From Prolixibacteraceae bacterium (lineage in GTDB: Bacteria > Bacteroidota > Bacteroidia > Bacteroidales > Prolixibacteraceae), in NCBI GenBank assembly GCA_003537645.1, contig DPRM01000049.1, positions 65,998 to 79,464 of the forward strand: a DNA stretch of 13,467 nucleotides. The letters are read 5' to 3'. The position numbers and the translations under genes were made by a program. The notes beneath the pieces were generated by a model, which was not told the origin of the DNA, did no database searches, and saw only the letters and a list, made by a program, of their open reading frames with translations. Within the stretch, counting starts at the first letter, position 1. Every line of letters begins with the position of its first letter. Of this stretch, positions 8,492 through 13,467 are shown piece by piece.

Positions 8492-8632
8492 TTTTAGAAA
8501 AATTAAAAGTAAAGCATTATTTTTGAACCGAAATTAAGACTTGGAAATCTGATTCAATTTAACAAAAATTGATCAATTGGCCAAATAAGAGTTTAAGCAG
8601 AAAATTAGATAACAAATTAATACAAATCGAAA
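8492..8632. promoter_or_regulatory. Divergent promoter region between the lamin-tail gene and asd
   Basis: This 141-base AT-rich gap must hold promoters for both flanking genes. For asd, TATTTTTG at 8518-8525 matches the Bacteroidota -7 consensus, with only a weak TTTA 21 bases upstream. For the lamin-tail gene, the minus-strand TACTTTTA at 8511-8504 is one base off the -7 consensus, and no good -33 box was seen. Two 8-bp palindromes sit side by side at 8569-8576 (TTGATCAA) and 8577-8584 (TTGGCCAA) in the asd leader. These are candidate sites only. Confidence 0.4.
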
Positions 8633-9643
8633 ATGAAAGTTGCAGTAGTAGGTGCAAGTGGCGCGGTAGGCCAGGAATTCCTGAAAGTATTGGCTGAAAG
8701 GAATTTTCCGCTCGATGAACTGGTTTTGTTTGGATCTGGCCGCTCGGCTGGAAACGAGTACGAATTCAAAGGCAAAACACTGGTTGTTAAAGAGCTGAAA
8801 CACAACGACGATTTTAAAGATATAGATATCGCCTTAACTTCGGCAGGCGCTTCCATTTCCAAAGAATATGCTGAAACGATTACCAAATACGGCGCAATCA
8901 TGATCGACAATTCGAGCGCTTTCCGCTACGAAGCCGATATCCCATTGGTTGTTCCGGAAGTAAATCCTGAAGATTCGCGAAACCGTCCGCGTAATATCAT
9001 TGCCAACCCCAACTGCTCTACTATTCAGATGGTTGTGGCTTTGAAGCCGATTAACGACTTGTCGAAAATTGTTCGCGTTCATGTGGCTACTTATCAGGCT
9101 GCAAGTGGTGCCGGAGCACAAGGTATTGCCGAACTGGAAACCCAGATTCAGCAGGTTGCCAACGGCGAAGAACCAACCATCCAGAAATTTCCGTACCAGT
9201 TGGCAATGAATATTATTCCGCAGATCGACGTTTTCCTCGACAACGATTACACCAAAGAGGAAATGAAAATGAACTGGGAAACCAAGAAAATTATGCACAC
9301 CGAAGCAGAGGTAAGTGCAACCTGTATCCGTATTCCTGTTGCCCGTGCACATTCAGAAGCAATCTGGGTAGAAACCGAAGAAGCGTTGGACATTGAAGTT
9401 GTTAAAGCCGAAATGGAAAAGCTGGAAGGCTTAACCGTTCTGGATGTTCCGGCAGAGAAAAAATACCCGATGCCTTTGTTCGTTTCAGGAAAAGATGACG
9501 TTTATGTGGGCCGTATCCGGAAAGATGTATCGAACCCAAAGAGCCTGACTTTCTGGTGTGTTGGCGATCAGATTAAAAAAGGTGCTGCGCTGAATGCCGT
9601 TCAGATTGCCGAGTGGCTGATCAAAAACGGAGAAGTGAAATAG
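8633..9643 (+). CDS. asd: Aspartate-semialdehyde dehydrogenase
   Basis: The enzyme reduces L-aspartyl-4-phosphate to L-aspartate 4-semialdehyde with NADPH, the branch-point step toward lysine/diaminopimelate, threonine and methionine in the cytoplasm. It has 336 residues, normal for the family. The NADP-binding loop is GASGAVG (residues 7-13). The catalytic cysteine is C128 in NPNCSTIQ, Q155 lies in TYQAASGAG, R233 is the substrate-binding arginine in CIRIPVARAH, and H240 is the general acid/base. FGSGRSAG (33-40) is the adenosine-phosphate side of the cofactor pocket. All key residues are present, so it should be active. It stands alone, divergent from the lamin-tail gene and convergent with the GH5 gene, and probably ends at the hairpin at 9725. 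Confidence 0.97.
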   Translation: MKVAVVGASGAVGQEFLKVLAERNFPLDELVLFGSGRSAGNEYEFKGKTLVVKELKHNDDFKDIDIALTSAGASISKEYAETITKYGAIMIDNSSAFRYEADIPLVVPEVNPEDSRNRPRNIIANPNCSTIQMVVALKPINDLSKIVRVHVATYQAASGAGAQGIAELETQIQQVANGEEPTIQKFPYQLAMNIIPQIDVFLDNDYTKEEMKMNWETKKIMHTEAEVSATCIRIPVARAHSEAIWVETEEALDIEVVKAEMEKLEGLTVLDVPAEKKYPMPLFVSGKDDVYVGRIRKDVSNPKSLTFWCVGDQIKKGAALNAVQIAEWLIKNGEVK

Positions 9644-9724
9644 TGCTAAACACGAGATATCGGAAACAAAAATTCATACTTTTTCCGTGAGGTTCTGAAA
9701 AAGTCTCGTAAAGAGAAATATAAT

Positions 9725-9769
9725 TAACAGAAAAATGGTTGGTAAAAATTACCAACCATTTTTCTGTTA
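9725..9769. terminator. Perfect 21-bp inverted repeat, likely bidirectional terminator
   Basis: The arms at 9725-9745 and 9749-9769 are exact reverse complements around a three-base AAA loop. The stem core is TGGTTGGTAA, with A-rich and T-rich outer parts, so each strand presents a hairpin followed by several U residues. It lies between the convergent asd and GH5 genes, 82 bases after asd and about 50 bases after GH5. That position and symmetry suit termination from both sides. A weaker 8-bp inverted repeat (ACTTTTTC / GAAAAAGT, 9678-9685 and 9697-9704) lies between it and asd. Confidence 0.8.
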
Positions 9770-9819
9770 TATGCCCTCAATTGTCATTTGGTAATAGTTC
9801 TGTTATCCATAAGAAAAAT

Positions 9820-11076
9820 TTACGGCTGCATTCCCATCGCTTTTATATAAGGCTCGTTTACCGTTGAATTACCGAATTTGCAGTTTTCAATCAGTTCAAG
9901 CATCGCTTTTTTCACCAATTCCTGATCGGGGCGGGCTTTGCGTATTTCATCGAAATTGTTTCGTGACGCTTGGGTGAATTCGACTATTTTATCCCAGTTT
10001 TCAGGTTTTGGAATTGTCCGCATCGAGCTTGGGCGGCCCATTTTCTTGTACGGCCAGTAAGTCCAGCCAATGTTGTTGCGTTCCATCAGGCGGGTCCAGG
10101 CTGCAATCCACTGGTCGGTGTTTTCGCCCGTTTCGCCCATAAACATGGGTAGGTTCACAGAGTCACGAAAAGCAACAAAATCCTGAATATTTGCCTGAAG
10201 CGTATCGCACCAGTAGCGATGGCATGTATATATTATTTTCGAATCAAATTTTGAATCTTTAAAAACCTTGAAATTGCTGTTCCATTGCGCACCGCCCAAC
10301 ATTACAATGTGGTTTTGGTCAACTTCGCGGATGGCGGCAACGGCCTTTTTATAAAGAGGTTCGAGTTCGGCATTCAGTTTCGCTTCTTCATCTTTAAAAT
10401 AAGTGGCAATCGGTTCGTTCAGCAAATCGTAGCCCATAATAACAGACTCGTTTTTGTAGTGTTCCGCAATTTTTTTCCAGATACTTATAAATTGCTCCTG
10501 ACTTTCGGCGCTGGTCATCAGCCAAGGATAGCCGTAGCTGTCGTCGATATTGTCGCCGGTTTGTCCGCCCGGTGCATCGTGCATATCCAGAATCAGGTAA
10601 ATTTCCGACTCGCGGCACCACTCAACCAGACTGTCGAGCCGCTGAAAACCATCCTGATTGGCAGACAAGCCCATGTAATCTTCGTCGGTAAACAATTTGT
10701 AGTGAAACGGAATACGGATGGTGTTCATCCCGGTTTTGCGGATATAACGAATATCTTCGCGGGTAATGTAGTTGTCTTTAAACTCTTTCCAGAAACGGTT
10801 GGTAAAATCGGGACCCACCATTTCGCGGAAAGCCTGATCAATTAAGCGTGCTGAACTTGTTTTTTGGAAATTAAACATATAGCCTTCCGGGTTCAGCCAG
10901 TTGCCAAGATTTATTCCCCTGATAAAAAAAGCTTCGCCATTGGGCGCTGTTAGATTCTGACCATCAATTTTAACAAAATGAGGAGTTTCGCCGGTTTCTT
11001 TTTGCACAGCAGGCTTACATCCTGAAAAAACCAGAAATCCTGAAATCATCAGGAAAAATGAGATTTTTTTAAGCAT
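9820..11076 (-). CDS. Glycoside hydrolase family 5 (cellulase-fold) lipoprotein
   Basis: This 418-residue enzyme is predicted to hydrolyse a beta-linked glucan, mannan or related glycoside at the cell surface or in the periplasm. The signal LVFSGC places the lipid-attachment cysteine at C20. GH5 landmarks appear in order: FIRGINLGNWLNPEGY (51-66), MNTIRIPFHY with the conserved arginine R121, LILDMHDAPGGQ (161-172), the acid/base Glu E221 in LLNEP, HRYW (286-289), and the nucleophile E315 in MFMGETGE. WTYWPYK is the usual aromatic strand-8 region. The RGINLGNWL opening recalls exo-beta-1,3-glucanase-like and GH5 endoglucanase groups, but the subfamily and substrate cannot be set from sequence alone. 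It starts 17 bases after the DUF1080 gene and probably shares its transcript. Confidence 0.93.
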   Translation of the reverse strand: MLKKISFFLMISGFLVFSGCKPAVQKETGETPHFVKIDGQNLTAPNGEAFFIRGINLGNWLNPEGYMFNFQKTSSARLIDQAFREMVGPDFTNRFWKEFKDNYITREDIRYIRKTGMNTIRIPFHYKLFTDEDYMGLSANQDGFQRLDSLVEWCRESEIYLILDMHDAPGGQTGDNIDDSYGYPWLMTSAESQEQFISIWKKIAEHYKNESVIMGYDLLNEPIATYFKDEEAKLNAELEPLYKKAVAAIREVDQNHIVMLGGAQWNSNFKVFKDSKFDSKIIYTCHRYWCDTLQANIQDFVAFRDSVNLPMFMGETGENTDQWIAAWTRLMERNNIGWTYWPYKKMGRPSSMRTIPKPENWDKIVEFTQASRNNFDEIRKARPDQELVKKAMLELIENCKFGNSTVNEPYIKAMGMQP

Positions 11077-11093
11077 AGTTGGTAGGTCTAAGC

Positions 11094-11831
11094 TTAAAGC
11101 TCGCGGATTTTAATGTTGCGGAACCAAATTGGATATCCATGATCCTGAAGACCGATAAAACCTTCTTTTGAAATTCCTTCGGTAAATCCGGGGAAAGTTT
11201 TGAATTTGCTTTTTGCAACCATTGCATCCCATTCAGGTGTCCATAAAGTGTACGAAACCACCTCGTGACCGTTTTGAATATGGGTAACTTTGCCGTCTTT
11301 AACACGAATAACGATGTTATTCCACATACCGGTAGCATTAACAGTTTTCGGATCGGCAGGTAACATATCATAAAGCGAACCGGCAAGATGGCTGTCAATT
11401 TTATTGTCCGACGCATCCACATTGTCTAAAACCTGAACTTCGGGTGAAGCATAATAAATTGGTTTTCCGGGAACTTCGCGCACATTATAAAATATACCCG
11501 AATTGCCCATTTTGCTGGCTTTCCAATCAATAGAAAGTTCGAAGTTCCTGAATTTTTTTACTGAATAAAGGATGTCGCCATTGGCTCCCTGCCCCGGATT
11601 TTTCCCTTCTCCTGTAAAAACTTTCATCGCTTCTTCTTCTATTACCCAGTTTGCAGGCATCGCGGTACCGTTGCATTGTCTCCATCCGTCGAAATTTTTG
11701 CCGTTGAACAGCAAAGTCCATCCTTCTTTTTTCTCTTCTTTTGAAAGTTTGTTCAGCATCTGCGAAAATGCCGGCAATGAGATCAACATTGCCACAACAA
11801 TTGACATGGTCAAATAAATGTTTCTTTTCAT
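11094..11831 (-). CDS. Secreted DUF1080 protein (3-keto-disaccharide hydrolase family)
   Basis: This 245-residue protein has a Sec signal peptide (NIYLTMSIVVAMLISLPAFS, cleavage near AFS-Q). The rest is one concanavalin-like DUF1080 domain: EGWTLLFNGKNFDGWR (36-51), the conserved start; GDILYSVKKFRNFELSIDWK (85-104); NSGIFYNVREVP (110-121); ASPEVQVLDN (128-137); and the closing GFIGLQDHGYPIWFRNIKI. Some family members hydrolyse 3-keto-glycosides made by periplasmic oxidoreductases of the GFO/IDH/MocA group; no such oxidoreductase gene is in this window. It is the first gene of a probable two-gene operon with the GH5 lipoprotein, suggesting linked use of one sugar substrate outside the inner membrane. 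It has its own strong promoter candidate about 70 bases upstream. Confidence 0.92.
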   Translation of the reverse strand: MKRNIYLTMSIVVAMLISLPAFSQMLNKLSKEEKKEGWTLLFNGKNFDGWRQCNGTAMPANWVIEEEAMKVFTGEGKNPGQGANGDILYSVKKFRNFELSIDWKASKMGNSGIFYNVREVPGKPIYYASPEVQVLDNVDASDNKIDSHLAGSLYDMLPADPKTVNATGMWNNIVIRVKDGKVTHIQNGHEVVSYTLWTPEWDAMVAKSKFKTFPGFTEGISKEGFIGLQDHGYPIWFRNIKIREL

Positions 11832-11861
11832 GATTTAGTTTTTTAATATCCAGTGAAGGAT

Positions 11862-11874
11862 AAACGAATGATTT
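11862..11874. repeat. Third, imperfect copy of the AAATGAATGATTT motif in the DUF1080 leader
   Basis: AAACGAATGATTT differs by one base from the AAATGAATGATTT found in the upstream repeat pair. It lies between the predicted transcription start (about 11893) and the ATG at 11831, a place where a bound repressor or an mRNA structure could act. Confidence 0.4.
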
Positions 11875-11900
11875 ATATGTGTTTAGAAATTATTGGTCAC

Positions 11901-11932
11901 CAAAAGTAAGAAAACGGAGCTACCAACACAAA
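11901..11932 (-). promoter_or_regulatory. Bacteroidota-type promoter for the DUF1080-GH5 operon
   Basis: On the minus strand TTTG (11932-11929) is followed after exactly 20 bases by TACTTTTG (11908-11901). This matches the Bacteroidota primary sigma-factor pattern TTTG-N19-21-TAnnTTTG at every defined base. Transcription would begin near 11893, leaving a leader of about 60 bases before the ATG at 11831. Confidence 0.65.
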
Positions 11933-11946
11933 TAATAGATTGTGTT
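11925..11946. promoter_or_regulatory. Dyad AACACAA-N8-TTGTGTT overlapping the -33 box
   Basis: AACACAA (11925-11931) and TTGTGTT (11940-11946) are exact inverted half-sites forming a 22-base dyad whose left arm covers part of the -33 element at 11929-11932. TGTGTTAA (11941-11948) also pairs with TTAACACA (11976-11983), so one half-site has a second partner upstream. This is the layout of an operator for a dimeric regulator. No regulator gene is in the window. Confidence 0.45.
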
Positions 11947-12097
11947 AAAATGCAGAAGATCATAAATTCCTGAAATTAACACAGGCCAATACAAAACGGA
12001 AAGGGATAAATTATTATGATTGTCCGTTTACTTACCTATTTGCACTTTATATCAGTCAGTTGTGGTAATTGATTGTCATCCTGTTGTTATTTTCCTA

Positions 12098-12133
12098 ACA
12101 AATGAATGATTCCCAAATGACAAATGAATGATT
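12098..12133. repeat. Two exact copies of ACAAATGAATGATT, 22 bases apart
   Basis: The copies lie at 12098-12111 and 12120-12133 with an eight-base spacer. The 22-base period is close to two DNA turns, putting both on the same face of the helix, as expected for paired regulator sites. They sit about 170 bases upstream of the -33 box of the DUF1080 gene and about 40 bases from the 3' end of the M23 gene. Confidence 0.5.
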
Positions 12134-12171
12134 TTTATGGCATTGGGTAATATTACGGATACCTATATAAA

Positions 12172-13080
12172 TTAATTAAGCCGAATTACCGATCCGATCT
12201 TGAGTGTTTTTTGGGCCGTAATATTGTTGGCAGCACAAATTTTTGTTACAGAAGTATTGTACTTTCTGGCAATTGCCGAAAGGGTATCGCCTTTGCGGAT
12301 GACATGTTTGTTCACGGCTCCGGCATCGGCCAGCATTTGAGACTCGGCAACTGTTGGTTTCTTTTTGAAGTTAGCTTTGTCAATTTCAAACCGCTTATTG
12401 GCATAAAAAATCTTGTCGGAGCGGAGACTAAAATTCTCGAAATCGATGTATTTATTCGAATCAAAGTGCTGCCCGAATAACCGGGTTTCGAAATGCAGGT
12501 GGTCGGTGGTGGCTCTTCCGGTACGTCCGCCAAGGCCAATCAGGTCGCCGGCTTTAATCGTGTCATTTATTTTTACACTGATGTTTCGCAAGTGGCTGTA
12601 AATTGTTTCCAGCCCGTTACTGTGCCTTACCAGCACAAGGTTTCCATAACCACTGAATCGTTTCGCTATCCGGACTCTTCCATCGAATGCGCAGCGTACC
12701 GAGTCGCCCGAAAGCAGCTTTATATCGGTGCCAGTATGCATCCGTCCGCGCCGTATTCCGTATTTCGAGATTACTTTTCCTTTAAACGGATGCACGTACG
12801 CGTTTCCGCCGGGTGTTTCAAAAGTTATGGCAATGGTGTCGCTTTTTCCGGGAATGGCATTGACCGGGTAATTGATTTGGGTACAATTCCAAACATTTTT
12901 ATAAAGAGCCTCTTCAAACGACTTAAGCGAATCTTCATCCAATTCTTCAATGGAGTGCAGCAACGAATCTGCTTCGGAAGCTTCAATTTGGGTAGTTAAT
13001 GTATCGGGTTGTATTTGTTGTGCCCTGGACGACATGGAGAAAATCAGGGTAATAATCAATGTTAAGGTACGTATCTTCAT
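12172..13080 (-). CDS. Secreted M23 family metallopeptidase with C-terminal LysM domain
   Basis: A zinc endopeptidase of the LytM/NlpD type, expected to cut or regulate cutting of peptidoglycan cross-links in the periplasm. From the ATG at 13080 it has 302 residues, starting with a clear signal peptide (MKIRTLTLIITLIFSMSSRA-QQ). The M23 domain spans ~95-202: zinc ligands H115 and D119 in MHTGTDI, H163 in IYSHL, and H196 of HLHFE with H194 beside it. All expected catalytic and zinc residues are present, so it should be active rather than an NlpD-like activator. A LysM domain (HVIRKGDTLSAIARKYN to IGSVIRLN) ends the protein and should bind glycan chains. The frame stays open to an ATG at 13143, but a promoter candidate lies between the two starts and the signal peptide begins at 13080, so the shorter start is chosen. 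Confidence 0.93.
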   Translation of the reverse strand: MKIRTLTLIITLIFSMSSRAQQIQPDTLTTQIEASEADSLLHSIEELDEDSLKSFEEALYKNVWNCTQINYPVNAIPGKSDTIAITFETPGGNAYVHPFKGKVISKYGIRRGRMHTGTDIKLLSGDSVRCAFDGRVRIAKRFSGYGNLVLVRHSNGLETIYSHLRNISVKINDTIKAGDLIGLGGRTGRATTDHLHFETRLFGQHFDSNKYIDFENFSLRSDKIFYANKRFEIDKANFKKKPTVAESQMLADAGAVNKHVIRKGDTLSAIARKYNTSVTKICAANNITAQKTLKIGSVIRLN

Positions 13081-13125
13081 CTTCAAAATTTGGGTTACTA
13101 TTAGCTCAAAAATTTGAACGGGGAG

Positions 13126-13157
13126 CGAAGGTAACTTTTTCATTATTTAATTCCGAA
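13126..13157 (-). promoter_or_regulatory. Promoter candidate for the M23 gene
   Basis: On the minus strand TTCG (13157-13154) and TACCTTCG (13133-13126) are separated by 20 bases, one base off the Bacteroidota consensus in each box. Transcription would start near 13119, downstream of the alternative ATG at 13143 and about 39 bases before the ATG at 13080. Confidence 0.5.
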
Positions 13158-13206
13158 TTTTAGGTTAAAAGAATGGGTTGTTTTAACAAACTATAACACC
13201 TTTTAA

Positions 13207-13214
13207 TACATTTG
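13207..13214 (+). promoter_or_regulatory. -7 box (TACATTTG) for the gene at 13244
   Basis: TACATTTG matches the Bacteroidota -7 consensus TAnnTTTG and lies 29 bases before the ATG. The -33 position holds only a T-run (13181-13184, 22 bases away), so the pair is incomplete. GGAGG at 13228-13232 lies 11 bases before the ATG and could act as a ribosome-binding site, although such sites matter less in this phylum. Confidence 0.45.
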
Positions 13215-13243
13215 CGGCCTTAATAACGGAGGATATTTCAGAA

Positions 13244-13467
13244 ATGAAAAATAGTGTGTTTGGTAAGATTTTGAGATACTTAGGATTTGGAATTGCAGGT
13301 ATTTTCATGTTAATTGGTTTAATTCTGACTTCGGGGTATCTGGCAGTTAAATTTCATCTGACAAACGATCCCGGGGTTGTTGATTTAAACGACCGGTATT
13401 TTCAGGATATAAAAGACAAATATGGCCGGTCGTCGGATGATGATACGACAACGATTAATTTCAGCGA
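13244..13467 (+). CDS. Membrane-anchored protein of unknown function, N-terminal part (3' end outside window)
   Basis: The ATG at 13244 opens a frame that stays open to the edge, giving 74 complete codons. The product starts MKNSVFGKILRYLGFGIAG and has one hydrophobic segment at about residues 12-35 (LGFGIAGIFMLIGLILTSGY), then a polar region (LTNDPGVVDLNDRYFQDIKD) with an acidic/threonine stretch DDDTTT. This suggests an inner-membrane signal anchor with an external domain that lies outside the window. I do not recognise the family. It is transcribed away from the M23 peptidase gene, with 163 bases between the two start codons. Confidence 0.75.
   Translation, partial: MKNSVFGKILRYLGFGIAGIFMLIGLILTSGYLAVKFHLTNDPGVVDLNDRYFQDIKDKYGRSSDDDTTTINFS

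Larger units (their letters stand above)
11832..12171. promoter_or_regulatory. 340-base regulatory region upstream of the DUF1080-GH5 operon
   Basis: No coding sequence is visible here. The region is AT-rich and unusually full of short symmetric and repeated motifs. It holds the promoter at 11901-11932, a dyad overlapping it (11925-11946), a further AACACA half-site at 11978-11983, and two exact copies of a 14-base direct repeat at 12098-12133. A 13-base near-copy of that repeat sits at 11862-11874. The 3' end of the M23 gene lies at its right edge, so it must also contain that gene's termination. No strong hairpin was seen there beyond the 10-bp palindrome GTAATATTAC. Confidence 0.6.

Noticed and set aside
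8834..9352. Minus-strand 172-residue open frame opposite asd
   Set aside because: asd is certain from its active-site motifs; the antisense product is Asn/Phe/His-rich with no domain.
9678..9704. 8-bp inverted repeat after asd as its main terminator
   Set aside because: The stem is mostly A/T with an 11-base loop and no clear U-tract; the 21-bp hairpin just downstream is far stronger.
10285..10845. Plus-strand 186-residue open frame opposite the GH5 gene
   Set aside because: It is a shadow of the GH5 coding strand, which contains the catalytic LLNEP and MGETGE motifs.
12098..12133. CRISPR array or mobile-element ends
   Set aside because: There are only two exact 14-base repeats with an eight-base spacer, no further units, no cas genes and no transposase.
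12493..12999. Plus-strand 168-residue open frame opposite the M23 gene
   Set aside because: It is antisense to the M23 domain, whose zinc ligands are all present.

Overview
The window looks like a chromosomal segment of a Bacteroidota bacterium, probably from the Bacteroidales/Marinilabiliales (Prolixibacteraceae-like) side. This is inferred from the proteins: a DUF5687-type permease beside its ATPase, a lamin-tail secreted protein ending in a FlgD/gliding-type domain, a secreted DUF1080 protein beside a GH5 lipoprotein, and a Bacteroidota-style U32 peptidase. Several promoter candidates also fit the Bacteroidota -33 TTTG / -7 TAnnTTTG pattern. No rRNA, tRNA, CRISPR array, insertion sequence or origin was seen.

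Layout. (1) 1-3401, plus strand: the 3' part of a U32 peptidase-family gene, then a 925-residue membrane-anchored protein of unknown function whose C-terminal third looks like a beta-propeller. (2) 3402-8491, minus strand: a secreted lamin-tail protein, an ABC exporter pair (DUF5687 permease then ATPase, 2 bases apart), and an AT-rich two-helix membrane protein resembling putative phage abortive-infection proteins. The AT-rich gene overlaps by ATGA the start of a short broken lipoprotein gene, apparently a YiiX/YebB-like remnant. (3) 8633-9643, plus strand: asd, aspartate-semialdehyde dehydrogenase. It converges on the next block at a perfect 21-bp hairpin that probably terminates transcription from both sides. 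(4) 9820-11831, minus strand: a likely two-gene operon of a secreted DUF1080 protein (3-keto-disaccharide hydrolase family) and a GH5 lipoprotein, preceded by a 340-bp regulatory region with a good promoter, a dyad over its -33 box and a repeated motif. (5) 12172-13080, minus strand: a secreted M23 peptidase with a LysM domain, divergent from (6) a membrane-anchored protein that runs off the right edge.

The genes look like several independent housekeeping and envelope units rather than one pathway. The parts that stand out are the AT-rich defence-like gene with the gene wreck beside it, and the control region of the DUF1080-GH5 pair. All family assignments come from reading the sequence; none was confirmed by a database search.
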